Assembly (NCBI GenBank): GCA_019321725.1
Contig: CM033120.1
Span: forward strand, 18,626,786 to 18,690,785
Reading direction: 5' to 3'
DNA length: 64,000 nt
Source of the DNA: Paulownia fortunei
Taxonomy: Eukaryota; Streptophyta; Magnoliopsida; Lamiales; Paulowniaceae
The position numbers were made by a program, and so were the translations under genes. Below are positions 50,375 through 60,827 of this stretch, in pieces. The first letter of the stretch is position 1. Every line of letters starts with the position of its first letter. The notes under the pieces are model-generated. The model saw only the letters and a program-made list of their open reading frames with translations, had not been told where the DNA came from and searched no databases.

Positions 50375-52877
50375 CACTAGCTTTGTTAGAAAGGTAATTT
50401 TCATTCATATGCCAGCCAATTTATAACATAGTATGAGGAAAACATAGATAACTTTCAGTTGGATGTGGCCTGGAGGATCATATTAAGTGTCAAAAGTAGA
50501 GAACAGTTAGAGCAGCATGTTGTGTTGATAGGATATTGGTTGAATCTGAATGTTATCACGCATTAGTAATATGATTCTTTTTTCCCCCTAGGTTCCGTAT
50601 TTATCTCCTGTCTCAATCAATTATTTAATGAATTTTTTTCTGTTTGTCCTGGCTAATAAGTTGATCATTCTCACATTGGGCACTGTCCTCACCTACAGAT
50701 TGCAAGCATTTTTGTCCCTGCTGTAGTAACTTTGGCGTTGTTCACATTACTGGGATGGTAAGCCTACTATGGGCAAAATTTTGTGTTAATAAATTTTCTA
50801 TGATTAATAAATTATTAACAGTCAATATTCTTGGCTGCATGTTGATTCTTTATGTTGCATCTATATGCAGGTATCTTGCAGGGGTTCTTGGAGCCTACCC
50901 TAAGGAGTGGCTTCCAGAAAATGGCAATTATTTTGTTTTTTCCCTTATGTTCGCAATATCAGTTGTTGTAATTGCTTGTCCATGCGCACTTGGGTTGGCC
51001 ACCCCAACTGCTATCATGGTTGCAACAGGTGTAGGAGCTAACAATGGTGTACTCATAAAAGGAGGAGATGCATTGGAGAGGGCACAGAAGATCAAGTATG
51101 TCATATTTGATAAGACCGGAACATTAACCCAGGGAAAAGCCACAGTTACCACTGCAAAAGTTTTCTCAGGCATGGATCGTGGTGAATTCCTTACATTAGT
51201 TGCTTCAGCAGAGGTATAAAATTTCTCCACTTACAGAATTCAAGTTGTATTTGTTCTATATTCTCTTCCTAATTTTCTCTAATCAAAACTTTTCAGTGAT
51301 CTCTTTTTATTTATTTTTATAGAACCTGATTCATTATAAATTTGAGATAAGTTAGAAATAAAATGTCTTGCTTTCAAATGGGTACTTCATGATTTAATCA
51401 CGGGCAGAAAGCTATAATTCTGCTGTCAAGTTTCTGTCTTTACCTTCTTTAGGCAAGTAGCTATTAATAGCATTGTTTTTGCATATACGTAGCAAAACTG
51501 TATAAGCTCATATGGTGATTGAGAAGTGAGTTTCGCTGGGTAGCCATACTTGATCAATGTGAACACAAGTTAAAAATTTATTTTCGAAATGTTACAGCTT
51601 TCTTTTGGCACAGGCTAGTAGTGAACACCCATTGGCCAAGGCTACAATTGAATATGCTTGCCATTTCCATTTCTTTGATGAAGCTTCTGCTACAAAGGAT
51701 GCTCAAAACCATGGGCTGGAGTCCAAGTCCTTTGGATGGCTACTTGATGTATCCGATTTTTCTGCTTTGCCTGGACAAGGCGTGCAGTGCTATATAGGTG
51801 GAAAAAGATTTTGGTTAGTTTTTTACACTAGTTATGCATATCTTAACTTCAGAGAGGAGAGAGAAAAGGTTTAGCTTGCTACTGAAATATTTGCTTTTTC
51901 TATGCGTGTCTAAGGTTGTATCCATTTAACAGGTTGGCAACCGGAAGTTGATAACTGAAAATTGCATCACTATTCCGAACCATGTGGAAAATTTTGTTGT
52001 AGAATTGGAAGAAAGCGCCAAGACTGGAATACTTGTGGCCTATGGCAATGATCTAATTGGTGTCCTGGGGGTAGCAGATCCACTAAAGAGGGAAGCTGCT
52101 ATTGTTATAGAGGGCCTTACGAAAATGGGGATCGATCCTGTCATGGTTACTGGTGATAATTGGAGAACAGCTCGGGCTGTTGCTAAGGAGGTATATTTTT
52201 GTTCATTCCTCATTCTCCTGTGATTGAAGCTCTCTTTATGAGCCCATCTTTAGTTTGGGTGATGTTAGGACTTATTCACATGGTAGCACTAGGTAATTAT
52301 TTTAGAAGAAGACAAACTGTTAATAACAATTTAGGAGTATTTAATGCCCGCCTTCAATGTGATAAAAGGTCTCCCTCTCAAATTCTCTGTTGCGTTGCAG
52401 GTTGGCATTACAGATGTTAGGGCAGAAGTGATGCCTGCTGGAAAAGCTGATGTTATTCACTCATTACAAAAGGGTGGAAGTGTAGTTGCAATGGTGGGTG
52501 ATGGAATTAATGATTCTCCTGCCTTGGCGGCTGCAGATGTGGGTATGGCAATAGGTGCTGGGACCGATATTGCAATAGAAGCTGCTGACTATGTGCTAAT
52601 GAGAAGCAGCTTAGAAGATGTGATCACTGCTATTGATCTTTCAAGGAAGACGTTCTCCAGGATTAGATGGAATTATGTGTTTGCTATGGCTTATAATGTT
52701 GTTGCCATCCCGGTTGCGGCAGGGGTTTTCTTTCCCTGGCTTAAAATCAAGTTGCCACCCTGGGTATCTGGTGCATGCATGGCCTTGTCGTCTGTAAGCG
52801 TTGTATGCTCATCTCTGCTTCTTAGGAGATACAGAAAACCTAGGCTTACCACTATACTGGAAATCACTGTAGAGTAG
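46835..52877 (+). CDS. RAN1: Copper-transporting P1B-type ATPase RAN1/HMA7
   Basis: Exons: 46835-47104, 48384-48998, 49276-49705, 49865-50190, 50699-50757, 50871-51213, 51614-51817, 51933-52190 and 52401-52877, together 2982 nt and 993 aa (Arabidopsis RAN1 is about 1000 aa). Two heavy-metal-associated domains carry GMTCAAC (about residues 48-54 and 130-136). A third HMA-like region has lost its CxxC. P-type ATPase motifs follow: TGES near 486, the Cu-binding CPC of [11 protein letters not shown] near 603, DKTGT near 647, SEHPLA in the nucleotide domain, and [10 protein letters not shown] near 868. RAN1 delivers copper to ethylene receptors and other secretory-pathway cuproproteins from Golgi/ER membranes. 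The ATG at 46835 lies in AGGATGGCC. The exon ending at 51817 was placed so that the join reads RFWLVGNRKL, matching the family. The gene looks intact. Confidence 0.97.
50316..50372. repeat. (GA)n microsatellite in a RAN1 intron
   Basis: GA run of about 55 nt with one interruption (GAGG) in the intron 50191-50698. Confidence 0.95.
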
Positions 52878-52940
52878 CAATTAGAACAAAATAGAGAGAG
52901 AGAAAAAGAAAAAAAAAAAGGAGGGGAGGTGGTTGGGGGC

Positions 52941-52968
52941 AAAAAATAAAAAATAAAAAATAAAAAAT
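52941..52968. repeat. (AAAAAAT)n short tandem repeat in the RAN1 3' region
   Basis: Four A-rich heptamers 64 nt after the RAN1 stop, preceded by a purine-rich stretch. Confidence 0.9.
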
Positions 52969-53894
52969 TGTATGTTGGGCATTAACTTCTTAGAAAGCCA
53001 AAGTGGATGAATTCATTATAGATTAGTTGGTATCCCAGTTTTGTGAATCTTTTCGCCTTTGTCTCCGTCCCTCTTCTTTTGTGTAGTATAAACACGTGGG
53101 GTATCTGGACCCTCACGTGCTTAAATGTAAATGCCATTTGTTGTATTTTTAATTATTTTTATCTGAATAGGTTATTTTATGAGTGAAGTCTCTTATGATT
53201 AATTCTGTTTGTGGGTTTGTATTTGCATTTTCTATTAAAGAGGTTTGTAGTGGCACTGGCACTGACACATATGGTATTAGATGATGTAGAGTCAAGTAAT
53301 GGGGTTTCTTACATTGCTCACCGAGGTTTAAACTGGTACTGTCTCTCTTCATTTGAATTCTCAAACCTGCCTTGATTGTTTTGGATTCCACATATGTTTC
53401 CAACTTGCACTAAAAAAGAAGAAGAAAAGAGATAGAGATTTGTAGAATTGCATTTAGGATTGATCATTGATGAATGTAATCTGTCTGTGTGTTCAAGGTC
53501 AAATCTGCAGCAGGATGAGGGAGAGGCGTTTTCCATGGGAAGCAAAGACTGATTTGCAACTCTCGCATAATTTGTTATTCACCATACTTCACCCATACCT
53601 GATTATATTCTATATCAATTACGAAAAATAAATTTGATATCTATCCTTTTGCTGTACATTGACAACAAGCGGACCGGAAAAGATAACAGTAATGAGAAGC
53701 TATGTGCCCATTTTTCTTTAATTTCAAAAGGCAATTTTTTTTCTTTGGATTTTTGAAATTGTATTTGTTTTATTCATTTTCATAAAAAATATAATGTAAA
53801 TTTGAATCCACTTATGTTCAACGTCTTTTTAACCACGCATGTTAAAACTGATTTGCATATTTACAAACATTTTATATTTTTTTTAATTAACATA

Positions 53895-53982
53895 TAAAAT
53901 TAATTCCAACTTATTTTTAATAATTTTTTGGGTAAAATTAAAAATAAGTTGGAATTAATTTTACCCAAAAAATTATTAAAAA
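53895..53982. repeat. Two interleaved perfect inverted repeats (mutually exclusive hairpins)
   Basis: Arm A (53895-53921, 27 nt) is the exact reverse complement of A' (53937-53963). Arm B (53914-53941, 28 nt) is the exact reverse complement of B' (53955-53982). The order is A-B-A'-B', and the arms overlap by 7-9 nt, so only one hairpin can form at a time in a single strand. It lies about 1 kb beyond the RAN1 stop and 290 bp before the RRM gene start. Confidence 0.9.
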
Positions 53983-54273
53983 TATAAAAATGAGTTTGAT
54001 AAAGCTGAAAATTTGCGGTAAAAGTTCAGTAGCAGTGTTCAATTGAAACTTGGGAAAAAAAAAAATAGTTAACACTATAATAACAATAATATAATAAAAA
54101 GAATAATTAATTATTGTTATGATTTGGTACAAAATTTTGATCTTATTGGTTACCAGCAAAATCAAATACTTTGGCAGCACGAGTTCTATAAGTATTGCGA
54201 CTAAAATTTTACAGCAGGAAGATAATAGTGAAAGTCTGTCTGGTGTTGGGAAGGGAAGTATTGTGAGGAAGAA

Positions 54274-56770
54274 ATGGCTAAAAGCATTTCTTTTCTTCCT
54301 TGTTCTTCCTCAACTCCAATTACAAATCTCATACATCCTAAATTATCAAACTCATTAAAGATTCATGCCTCGAACTTCTATAATTACCCTCTCGCAAGCA
54401 AAATTATAGTCAAAAGTAAGTAACTTCACTTCTCGCTGCAGATTTCTGCACTCTCAGCCTTTAATTGTTTAATTTATTCATTCTTGGGCTAATTTAACAA
54501 TTTTTTTTCTTGATCTTATTCAATTTCTCTCCGTTGGTTTTCTTGATCTTATTCATTCGCTTGAGTTTCTTGCCACTGCTTTCTCTTTTGTTCCCCTTAG
54601 TTCCATTTCGTTTTAATTTGAATAATTTGTGTCTCTCAGGCCTTAATTGCTCAATAATCAGTCAGTGTATATACAAGGCCTCATAAGATTAGAGCCCAGT
54701 TAGAGTTTGATTCGAATGCGAACAGCTTGATGATAGGAGATAAATGAGAATACAAATTTATTACTATTGATAGACTTACTGTTAAATTGAAAATCAAAAT
54801 TTCAATTATGTCTTCCTCCCAGGGGACTGTGGTTTTTCTGTGTAGAAGCAGGCAACCGAGTTGGTTTTGTTCATTGCTAATTGAAATTGGGTTCATTTCT
54901 TAAAGCAGTAGGCGGTTTGGTAGGTCCAAGTTCATCTCTAGTTACTGGGATTTGAGAGTTTGGAAGGATCAGGTTTTATTTCACCTGTCTTTAAAACTAT
55001 ACTCTCGAATAAGCAATTTCACTGTAGCTACTTTACGCTTATCGAACTACTCTTTGCTTTTAGTTAGCAGTGCAAATGACTAATTAGTTTCCTTTCTGTA
55101 GAGAAAGGGACTGGAGAAATGTGACTAAAAGAAATTTCACAGTTTAAAGGATTCTTTTGAAGCTTTTAAGCCATTTTGTCATATTGAAAAAGTTTTGAAT
55201 GTCTTGAAATGGCATTTGCAGTTGATACAGGTCCTTGATTCATGCTCAGAACCTGAGACAAGTGCAGTTCCTCTTGCACTTCCACCACATTCATGAATCT
55301 TAATTGAAAGTCAATCAAGTTTCATCCCAATTACAAATCTGAATTGCTGTTCATATCAAAGTGAAGCATTAGAGCTAAATAAATAACTTAGAACAATAGG
55401 AAAAAAATGGCTGTAGTGAAGCTAAATAATGACTTAGAATGTAGGGGGAAAAATGGCTGTTAAAATGAAACCTTAACAACTAGCCTGAAATTATGTCACA
55501 ACCAGTCAACACTCTGCTGCTTGTTGAACACATCCATGCCATCTGAAGCTGAATATGTTTACTTTCGTATAAAACATCAGTGCCTTAACTCGCCTCCTTG
55601 ATATCCCTTATCACCAACAATTTCAAAGCAACACTTATCCACCTTGCCTATGCCTGGTGGTTGCAGGATCATTTACTGGCATCAATGCCATTCTCAAATT
55701 CTTAATGCTCTGCTTTCCAGTCTTCTGGGATTCCATAAAATTTAACCATTTGAATCGAAATGTCTGATATAAATATATAATTTGAGTTATATTGGTTCTG
55801 TTCTTGGCTAGAATTAATTGCAATGAATTCATTGGAAGATACGCCTGATCAAATGTAATTTTTGACAATATGTTCCCAAAGATAAATGGATGAGGCGCAG
55901 AATTTATTTTTGTTGACCCAAATTTTATAGAAGTGCAAAAGGTTCAAGGAACTCTATGTGGTGTTGCTCAGTTTTAAAATCACAATAACATTTAAAAGAA
56001 AAATAGGAGTGCAGCTTGTTTGTATGTAGTTCAGAAAAGTGAAAGCAATTTGTTTGAGATCTTTGGAGAAGTAACTTTGTTCACATGAAAATTCCTTATT
56101 GTGCCGATAGCTTCCTTGATTCAAATAGCATGTATAAGGAAAGATTGTGGTGTTCATTTAACCCTGGTATTTGAGACTTTCTTTTTGCTTAAACAAAGCG
56201 AAATATTTCATTTTTCTAAAATGTATTTTTGCCCTTCAAATTTGTTATTAACTTCCTAACTACATGTGATCATGCATTGTACTTGAACACAGATCTACCA
56301 TTTTCGATAAGTGAAAGTCGTTTACTGAATGAATTTTCAAAGTATGGGCAGATAGCTGAAGGTAGATGTTTTTTAACTTTGTTGTTCTAAGTTATCTATC
56401 TCTAGGTTGTACAGTTTGATTATGATGTTTTATCTATGTCCACTGGCAGTAAAACTTGTCAAGGATGAAGCTAGAAAGAAGTCAAAAGGATACGCGTTTA
56501 TCCAATACACTTCGCAAGAAGAAGCAGTGCTTGCTTTAGAAAGCATGGATCATCAGGTTTCATATTGTTGATTTTGTTTTCTAGCAGATCTTCATTGCCA
56601 ATAATAATTTGAAAAATCTTTTAATTTCTCTCTTTATTCAGTGCTTTGATGGCAGGGTACTATTTGTTGAAGTTGCAAAGCCTCAGAAGAATAATTTTGA
56701 TGGATATCCAAAAACCTCAGGCCCCCCTCAGGAACAGCATCTGGCGACTGAAGATGATGTTGATGAGTGA
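54274..56770 (+). CDS. Small single-RRM RNA-binding protein, probably organelle-targeted
   Basis: Exons: 54274-54415, 56293-56361, 56450-56556 and 56642-56770, together 447 nt and 148 aa. The first ~43 residues are rich in Ser, Asn and Pro with few acids (MAKSISFLPCSSSTPITNLI...), typical of a plastid or mitochondrial transit peptide. A single RRM fills most of the rest: RNP2 (IIVKNLPF, about 44-51) is split by the first intron and RNP1 (KGYAFIQY) is at about 83-90. The tail is acidic and ends TEDDVDE. Proteins of this size with a transit peptide plus one RRM include ORRM-type C-to-U editing factors and glycine-rich organellar RNA-binding proteins; this one has no glycine-rich tail. The exact orthologue was not recognised. 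The first intron is long (54416-56292). Confidence 0.88.
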
Positions 56771-57552
56771 GAGAGGCTGCTATTTTACCTATATTTTCAA
56801 GTACATTGCGGGACCTCCATCAGATATAATGATGGCTTGCTTTGCTGATCCTGAATATAAACATTACTTATTCGCACTCTTCTTGTAATAGTATGGTGAT
56901 CTGAATGTGAATTAATGATAGTGATGGAATTTTGTTTCACTATATCTGGGCTTCTGTATTGTTGGAATTCTGTTTTTCCGGAATGAATATATGCATGACA
57001 GTTTTGTTTAGAGATACTTAGGTTTTTCTCCTTTATATAAACAACATTATAGTATGAGCTAATTAATTACTTGTACTATAAGATTAAGGATAGAGGCAAT
57101 TTTTTTTGGGAAAGAGTTATGTCCTTAATTTGATTCTTTGTATTGTTTTTTAGGTCGAGCTCATTTCTGGTGTTTCTGTTCTAAATTGTTTAATTTATTT
57201 CTGAATAAAATAATGCTGCAGTTGTCATTTCTTGAATGAAGGGCTAATTCGATGCTCCTCTAAGGTAATACCTAAGTCATTTAATTGTTAACATATGTCC
57301 GTATTATATTTTAATTTAATTTTATTTTATTTTTCTTGTGAAAATACAAATCAACCCATCAAATTTGGTAGATGAAAATTTGGAATATCTGAAAAATTCC
57401 CTCCAATCAACTGTGATAGTTGAAAATCTGAATTTCAAATTTTAAATTTTAAATTTTGTAATTAATTCTCCCTTATTTAAATCAATATTTTCCTTATTTT
57501 TGTATAAAAACTAACACACTTTTCTCGTCAAATTGATTATTTTTTCCGCATA

Positions 57553-57725
57553 GAACATCGTCGGAGTCGCCAGAACAGCCGTTCAAGGTACTCATTTTCT
57601 TCATCACCACCACCACACTCCCTTGCAAAGCGGCGGCAGCCTTCGCGCCGGAAGCGGCGAACCCCGTCACTCTCCCTTTGCAAAGAGGTGGTGGCTCATC
57701 ACCCTCAGAATCTCATGCAGCAAAA
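57553..57725 (+). other. GC-rich island with a short SR-like open frame
   Basis: In AT-rich surroundings, about 170 nt rise clearly in GC. In the + frame beginning CGC ATA GAA CAT at 57548 the translation is Arg/Ser/Pro-rich (HRRSRQNSRSRYSFSSSPPP, later RRQPSRRKRRTPS) and ends at a TAA after LMQQN. This resembles the RS region of plant SR splicing factors. No RRM is attached and no start codon is obvious. An AG (CATAG/AAC) sits at its left edge and could be an acceptor. It could be an orphan exon, a gene relic or chance. Confidence 0.35.
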
Positions 57726-58121
57726 TTAAAAAAAAAAAAACTAGCTGATGAAATGCTAGCAGTAGAAATTGGGCCTTGAAATCAAGAAATTGAACTCCCT
57801 CATAGTTCAACGAGAATAGGCCTTGAAGAAAAGCAAAGAGTTCATATTCACAGTGGTGTGCAATTTCATGGGATTGAAATAAGAGGAAATGGTGGAAGAA
57901 TACTTGGGCCAAAGCAATGAATTTTCGAATTCTGTTTCCAGTAAATTATTTCCTAACTTCAAAAAATTATTGGGATTTATTTTAAGGGTTTTGGTTTTGT
58001 ACTGGTAGAATATGTCAATTGGTAGCAAGAACTGATGGGCTTCCAATTAAATGATAGCCAATTTTGTTTGTACTCTTATATCTTTATCTGTTTTTGACTT
58101 TGGGGAAATGATGACATTGGC

Positions 58122-58921
58122 TAGGGGTGCGATTTTGAATTTTTATATTGAGCTTTTTTGTTTTAAATTAAATTTTGGGTCTATTATCTGATATAATTTT
58201 TTTATCTTCATTATCCAATTAGGTATTCAAAATAAATTTAAAAAAAATAATTTTAAATTTTTATCATCATTAACACACTTTCTCAACTATATCCTAAACC
58301 CTCAAATTTATTCTCGAAGAATATAAGAAGAAATGAAAAAAAGAAGAAGAACAAGAAAAATGTGATAGAGGAATTAAAAAAAAAAATCAAAAGAGTATAA
58401 GAAAAAGAAAGAAAATAATAAGGATGAAAATGGGGAAGAAGAAAGAGAAAAAACATAAGAAAATTGAAGAAGAAGCATAGGGGAAGGAGATTCGGGAAGG
58501 GGAGAAGAAAGAGAGAAGAAGAAGTAGAAAAAGAGAAGAAAAAGAAGAGGGGATGAGAAAATGAAGAAGAAAAAAGAGAAAAAATAGAAGAAAAAGAGGA
58601 AGAGAAAAGGGGGGAGAGAAAAAAAGTAAAATAAAAAGAGGAGGAAAAAGAGGGAGAAAGAGAAAAAAGAGGAAAAAAGAAAGAGAAAGAGTCGGACGAA
58701 AGAATGGAGGATTTGAGCTCGAGAGAAAAAATAAATAAATAATTTTTTTTAAAAAAAAAATTCGAACCCAATATATTGGGTATTGAAAATTTTGGATATC
58801 CGATATATCGGATATTCAAATATATTGGGTTGGTGTCGAATACCAAAATATGATATTCGACATATCGAGTATCCGATCCAATTATCCAAAACTTGACTAC
58901 CCAATTCAGTGCCCACCCCTA
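58122..58921. mobile_element. Non-autonomous hAT-like DNA transposon with terminal inverted repeats and 8-bp target duplication
   Basis: The left end starts TAGGGGTGCG at 58122 and the right end finishes CGCCACCCCTA-like (GCCCACCCCTA) at 58921, so both termini begin TAGGGGTGNG on their own strand. This is the terminus style of many plant hAT elements. Flanking 8-mers ACATTGGC (58114-58121) and ATATTGAC (58922-58929) agree at 6 of 8 positions and fit an aged hAT target-site duplication. The interior has no transposase; it holds a purine tract and, near the right end, short repeats of the type GGATATCCGATATATCGGAT. The element is 800 bp. Confidence 0.7.
58308..58740 (+). repeat. Long polypurine (GAA/GGA/AAA) tract inside the hAT-like element
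   Basis: For roughly 430 nt the + strand is almost only A and G, with scattered single pyrimidines, in irregular GAA, GAGAAA and GGGGAGA groups. A 187-codon minus-strand frame here, rich in Ser and Phe, is a by-product of this composition and not a gene. Such tracts can form triplex (H-DNA) structures. Confidence 0.85.
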
Positions 58922-60827
58922 ATATTGACACACTACAAATATCAATAAATAAAATGTTTAAATCATACTTGGATTTAATAGATTTAGTTGATTAATAATT
59001 GAATTAAACTAATTAATATTCAGCTCACTCATCCTGAAAAGTTATTGGATTTGAAAACTTAATTTGATTGAAAGGTTGGTTTAAAGAAGAAAATAGTTAA
59101 TTAGAAGATACACCTTGACAAGTTTAATGACCACCATTTTTACGGAAGCAGAGATCTTCACAAGTTATTCCAACCCTTTTGCAAAGATAACTAGTTCAAC
59201 TATTGGCAGAATATTATGAAAACAAAGATATATTACTCATTTTAGAGACGCAGTGTATACAACCAGGAAGAGTATTGACATTCAATTTTAAAAAGAAAAT
59301 AGTGAAACGAGATTTTGGAGAAAATGTTATTTACAGAAAAAAAAAAAAACGAATGATACTAAGTACTAACACCACCAAAAATTATTTTTAGACTGAGAGG
59401 GAAACGACTGATGCTAACACTACCCATGACTTTTTGTATCTCGTTCATATGATAAGAAGCCAAGGGAGCAAGGCAAGTTTTGGCTATTTAAGTGCATCTG
59501 CTCTGCTTCGATTCTACTAAATGTTTGCAAAATACACCTTGTGAAGTTTTAGTTCAATTTTTAAACCAGACTCTTTCAGTCTTTCTCAGCTTGTGGAAAT
59601 CCAGTTGAAAGTAGTTTACGATTCCTAAACTTCATAGCCTCCAATATTTGATTGATGTTGATGAATCTCCAATAACAACTTATCAAACAAAATCTCGTTA
59701 CTTCACAATTTCATGTGCAGAGTAGGTAGATATTTACTTGAATTTCAAAAAGAAAGAAAATTGGCAAATTCCAACTACCAGTACGAAGAGAAAACTACTT
59801 ACTTGAAAAATAAAGAAAATATATGGAATTTCCTATCAAGTATGCAGATCTGCCTATAACTTTTGAATCTCACGAACTAATAAAATATACTATCAAAAGT
59901 AACAAATTCGCCAGATTTTGGAGAATAAAAAAATTATAAAACAAATATTTAAACTTTTTTTCACATCAAAACTCGTTCTTTCTTTTTTCAATAAATTTTT
60001 TTCTAGAATAAACACGCAGTAAGCAAGAACAAAAGGAAAATAACGTCAAGCTATTAACAAAACATTATAGTGATCATAGAAAACTATTAAGAAAACACTA
60101 AAATATTCATAAAAAAAGATTTTTTCAAAATCAGCCCACCTACTTTTTAGTTACAACAAGACGAAATGAGAACATAGAAAAGAAAAAGAAATTAAGGAGT
60201 TAAATGTTGGAAATAGACCTCCATGTTGGTAGCAAGCAGCCGTAGAGCAACGGGATTAGAAAGAGAAAAAAAATACAGAAGTGAAAATGATTTCATTTGC
60301 GAATGGAAAGAAGTTGCGAATAAATTAAAATATAACACGAGCACATGTAAACAATTGAATGATTTAGAATATTATCCTAAAGTAGAATTCTTGAATTAAC
60401 TGCCCGCTGGCGGATGGTTTTTTGCAACGTTCTATTCTACTAGGAATAATTTAACTTGAGGCACACACTTTATTTGGATAAAAATATAGGAATAATATTT
60501 GGATAAAAAATACAGAGAACAATATATTAGAAGTAGAATATGATACCAGAATGGAATTATGCGGGCACATGTTCACTTTGGTCGAGAAGGCTCTATATTC
60601 ATTAATATTCGCAAGGCTCCAGTAATTGTATTTCAATAAGTCTCTACCTTGGCTTGGCTTCAATAAATTTATAGCAGTGGGTGGATAAAACTGGAGAGAT
60701 GGAGAAGCCCCTTTCCTTAAATAAAGGTCAAAGGCTAAAGGCTAAATAAAGACTTCCTCCTCCTGTTTCTCTCTTTTCTTTTGGAATTTGGAACCCACTT
60801 TCTTTGGGCAGCAAGAAAATCAAAAGA

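Larger units (their letters stand above)
52878..54273. other. RAN1 3' region to RRM gene
   Basis: Purine-rich 3' UTR with an A-rich heptamer repeat, then AT-rich DNA that contains the interleaved inverted repeats. No gene was seen. Confidence 0.6.
56771..60827. other. RRM-CCT intergenic DNA
   Basis: Holds the RRM 3' UTR, the GC-rich SR-like island and the hAT-like element. AT-rich DNA from 58930 to about 60650 shows nothing recognisable. Upstream of the CCT ATG a TATA-like TAAATAAAG near 60742-60750 follows a repeated AAAGGCT. Confidence 0.6.

Noticed and set aside
58283..58846. 187-codon minus-strand open frame
   Set aside because: Ser/Phe/Leu low-complexity product of the polypurine tract inside the transposon; no domain or codon structure.
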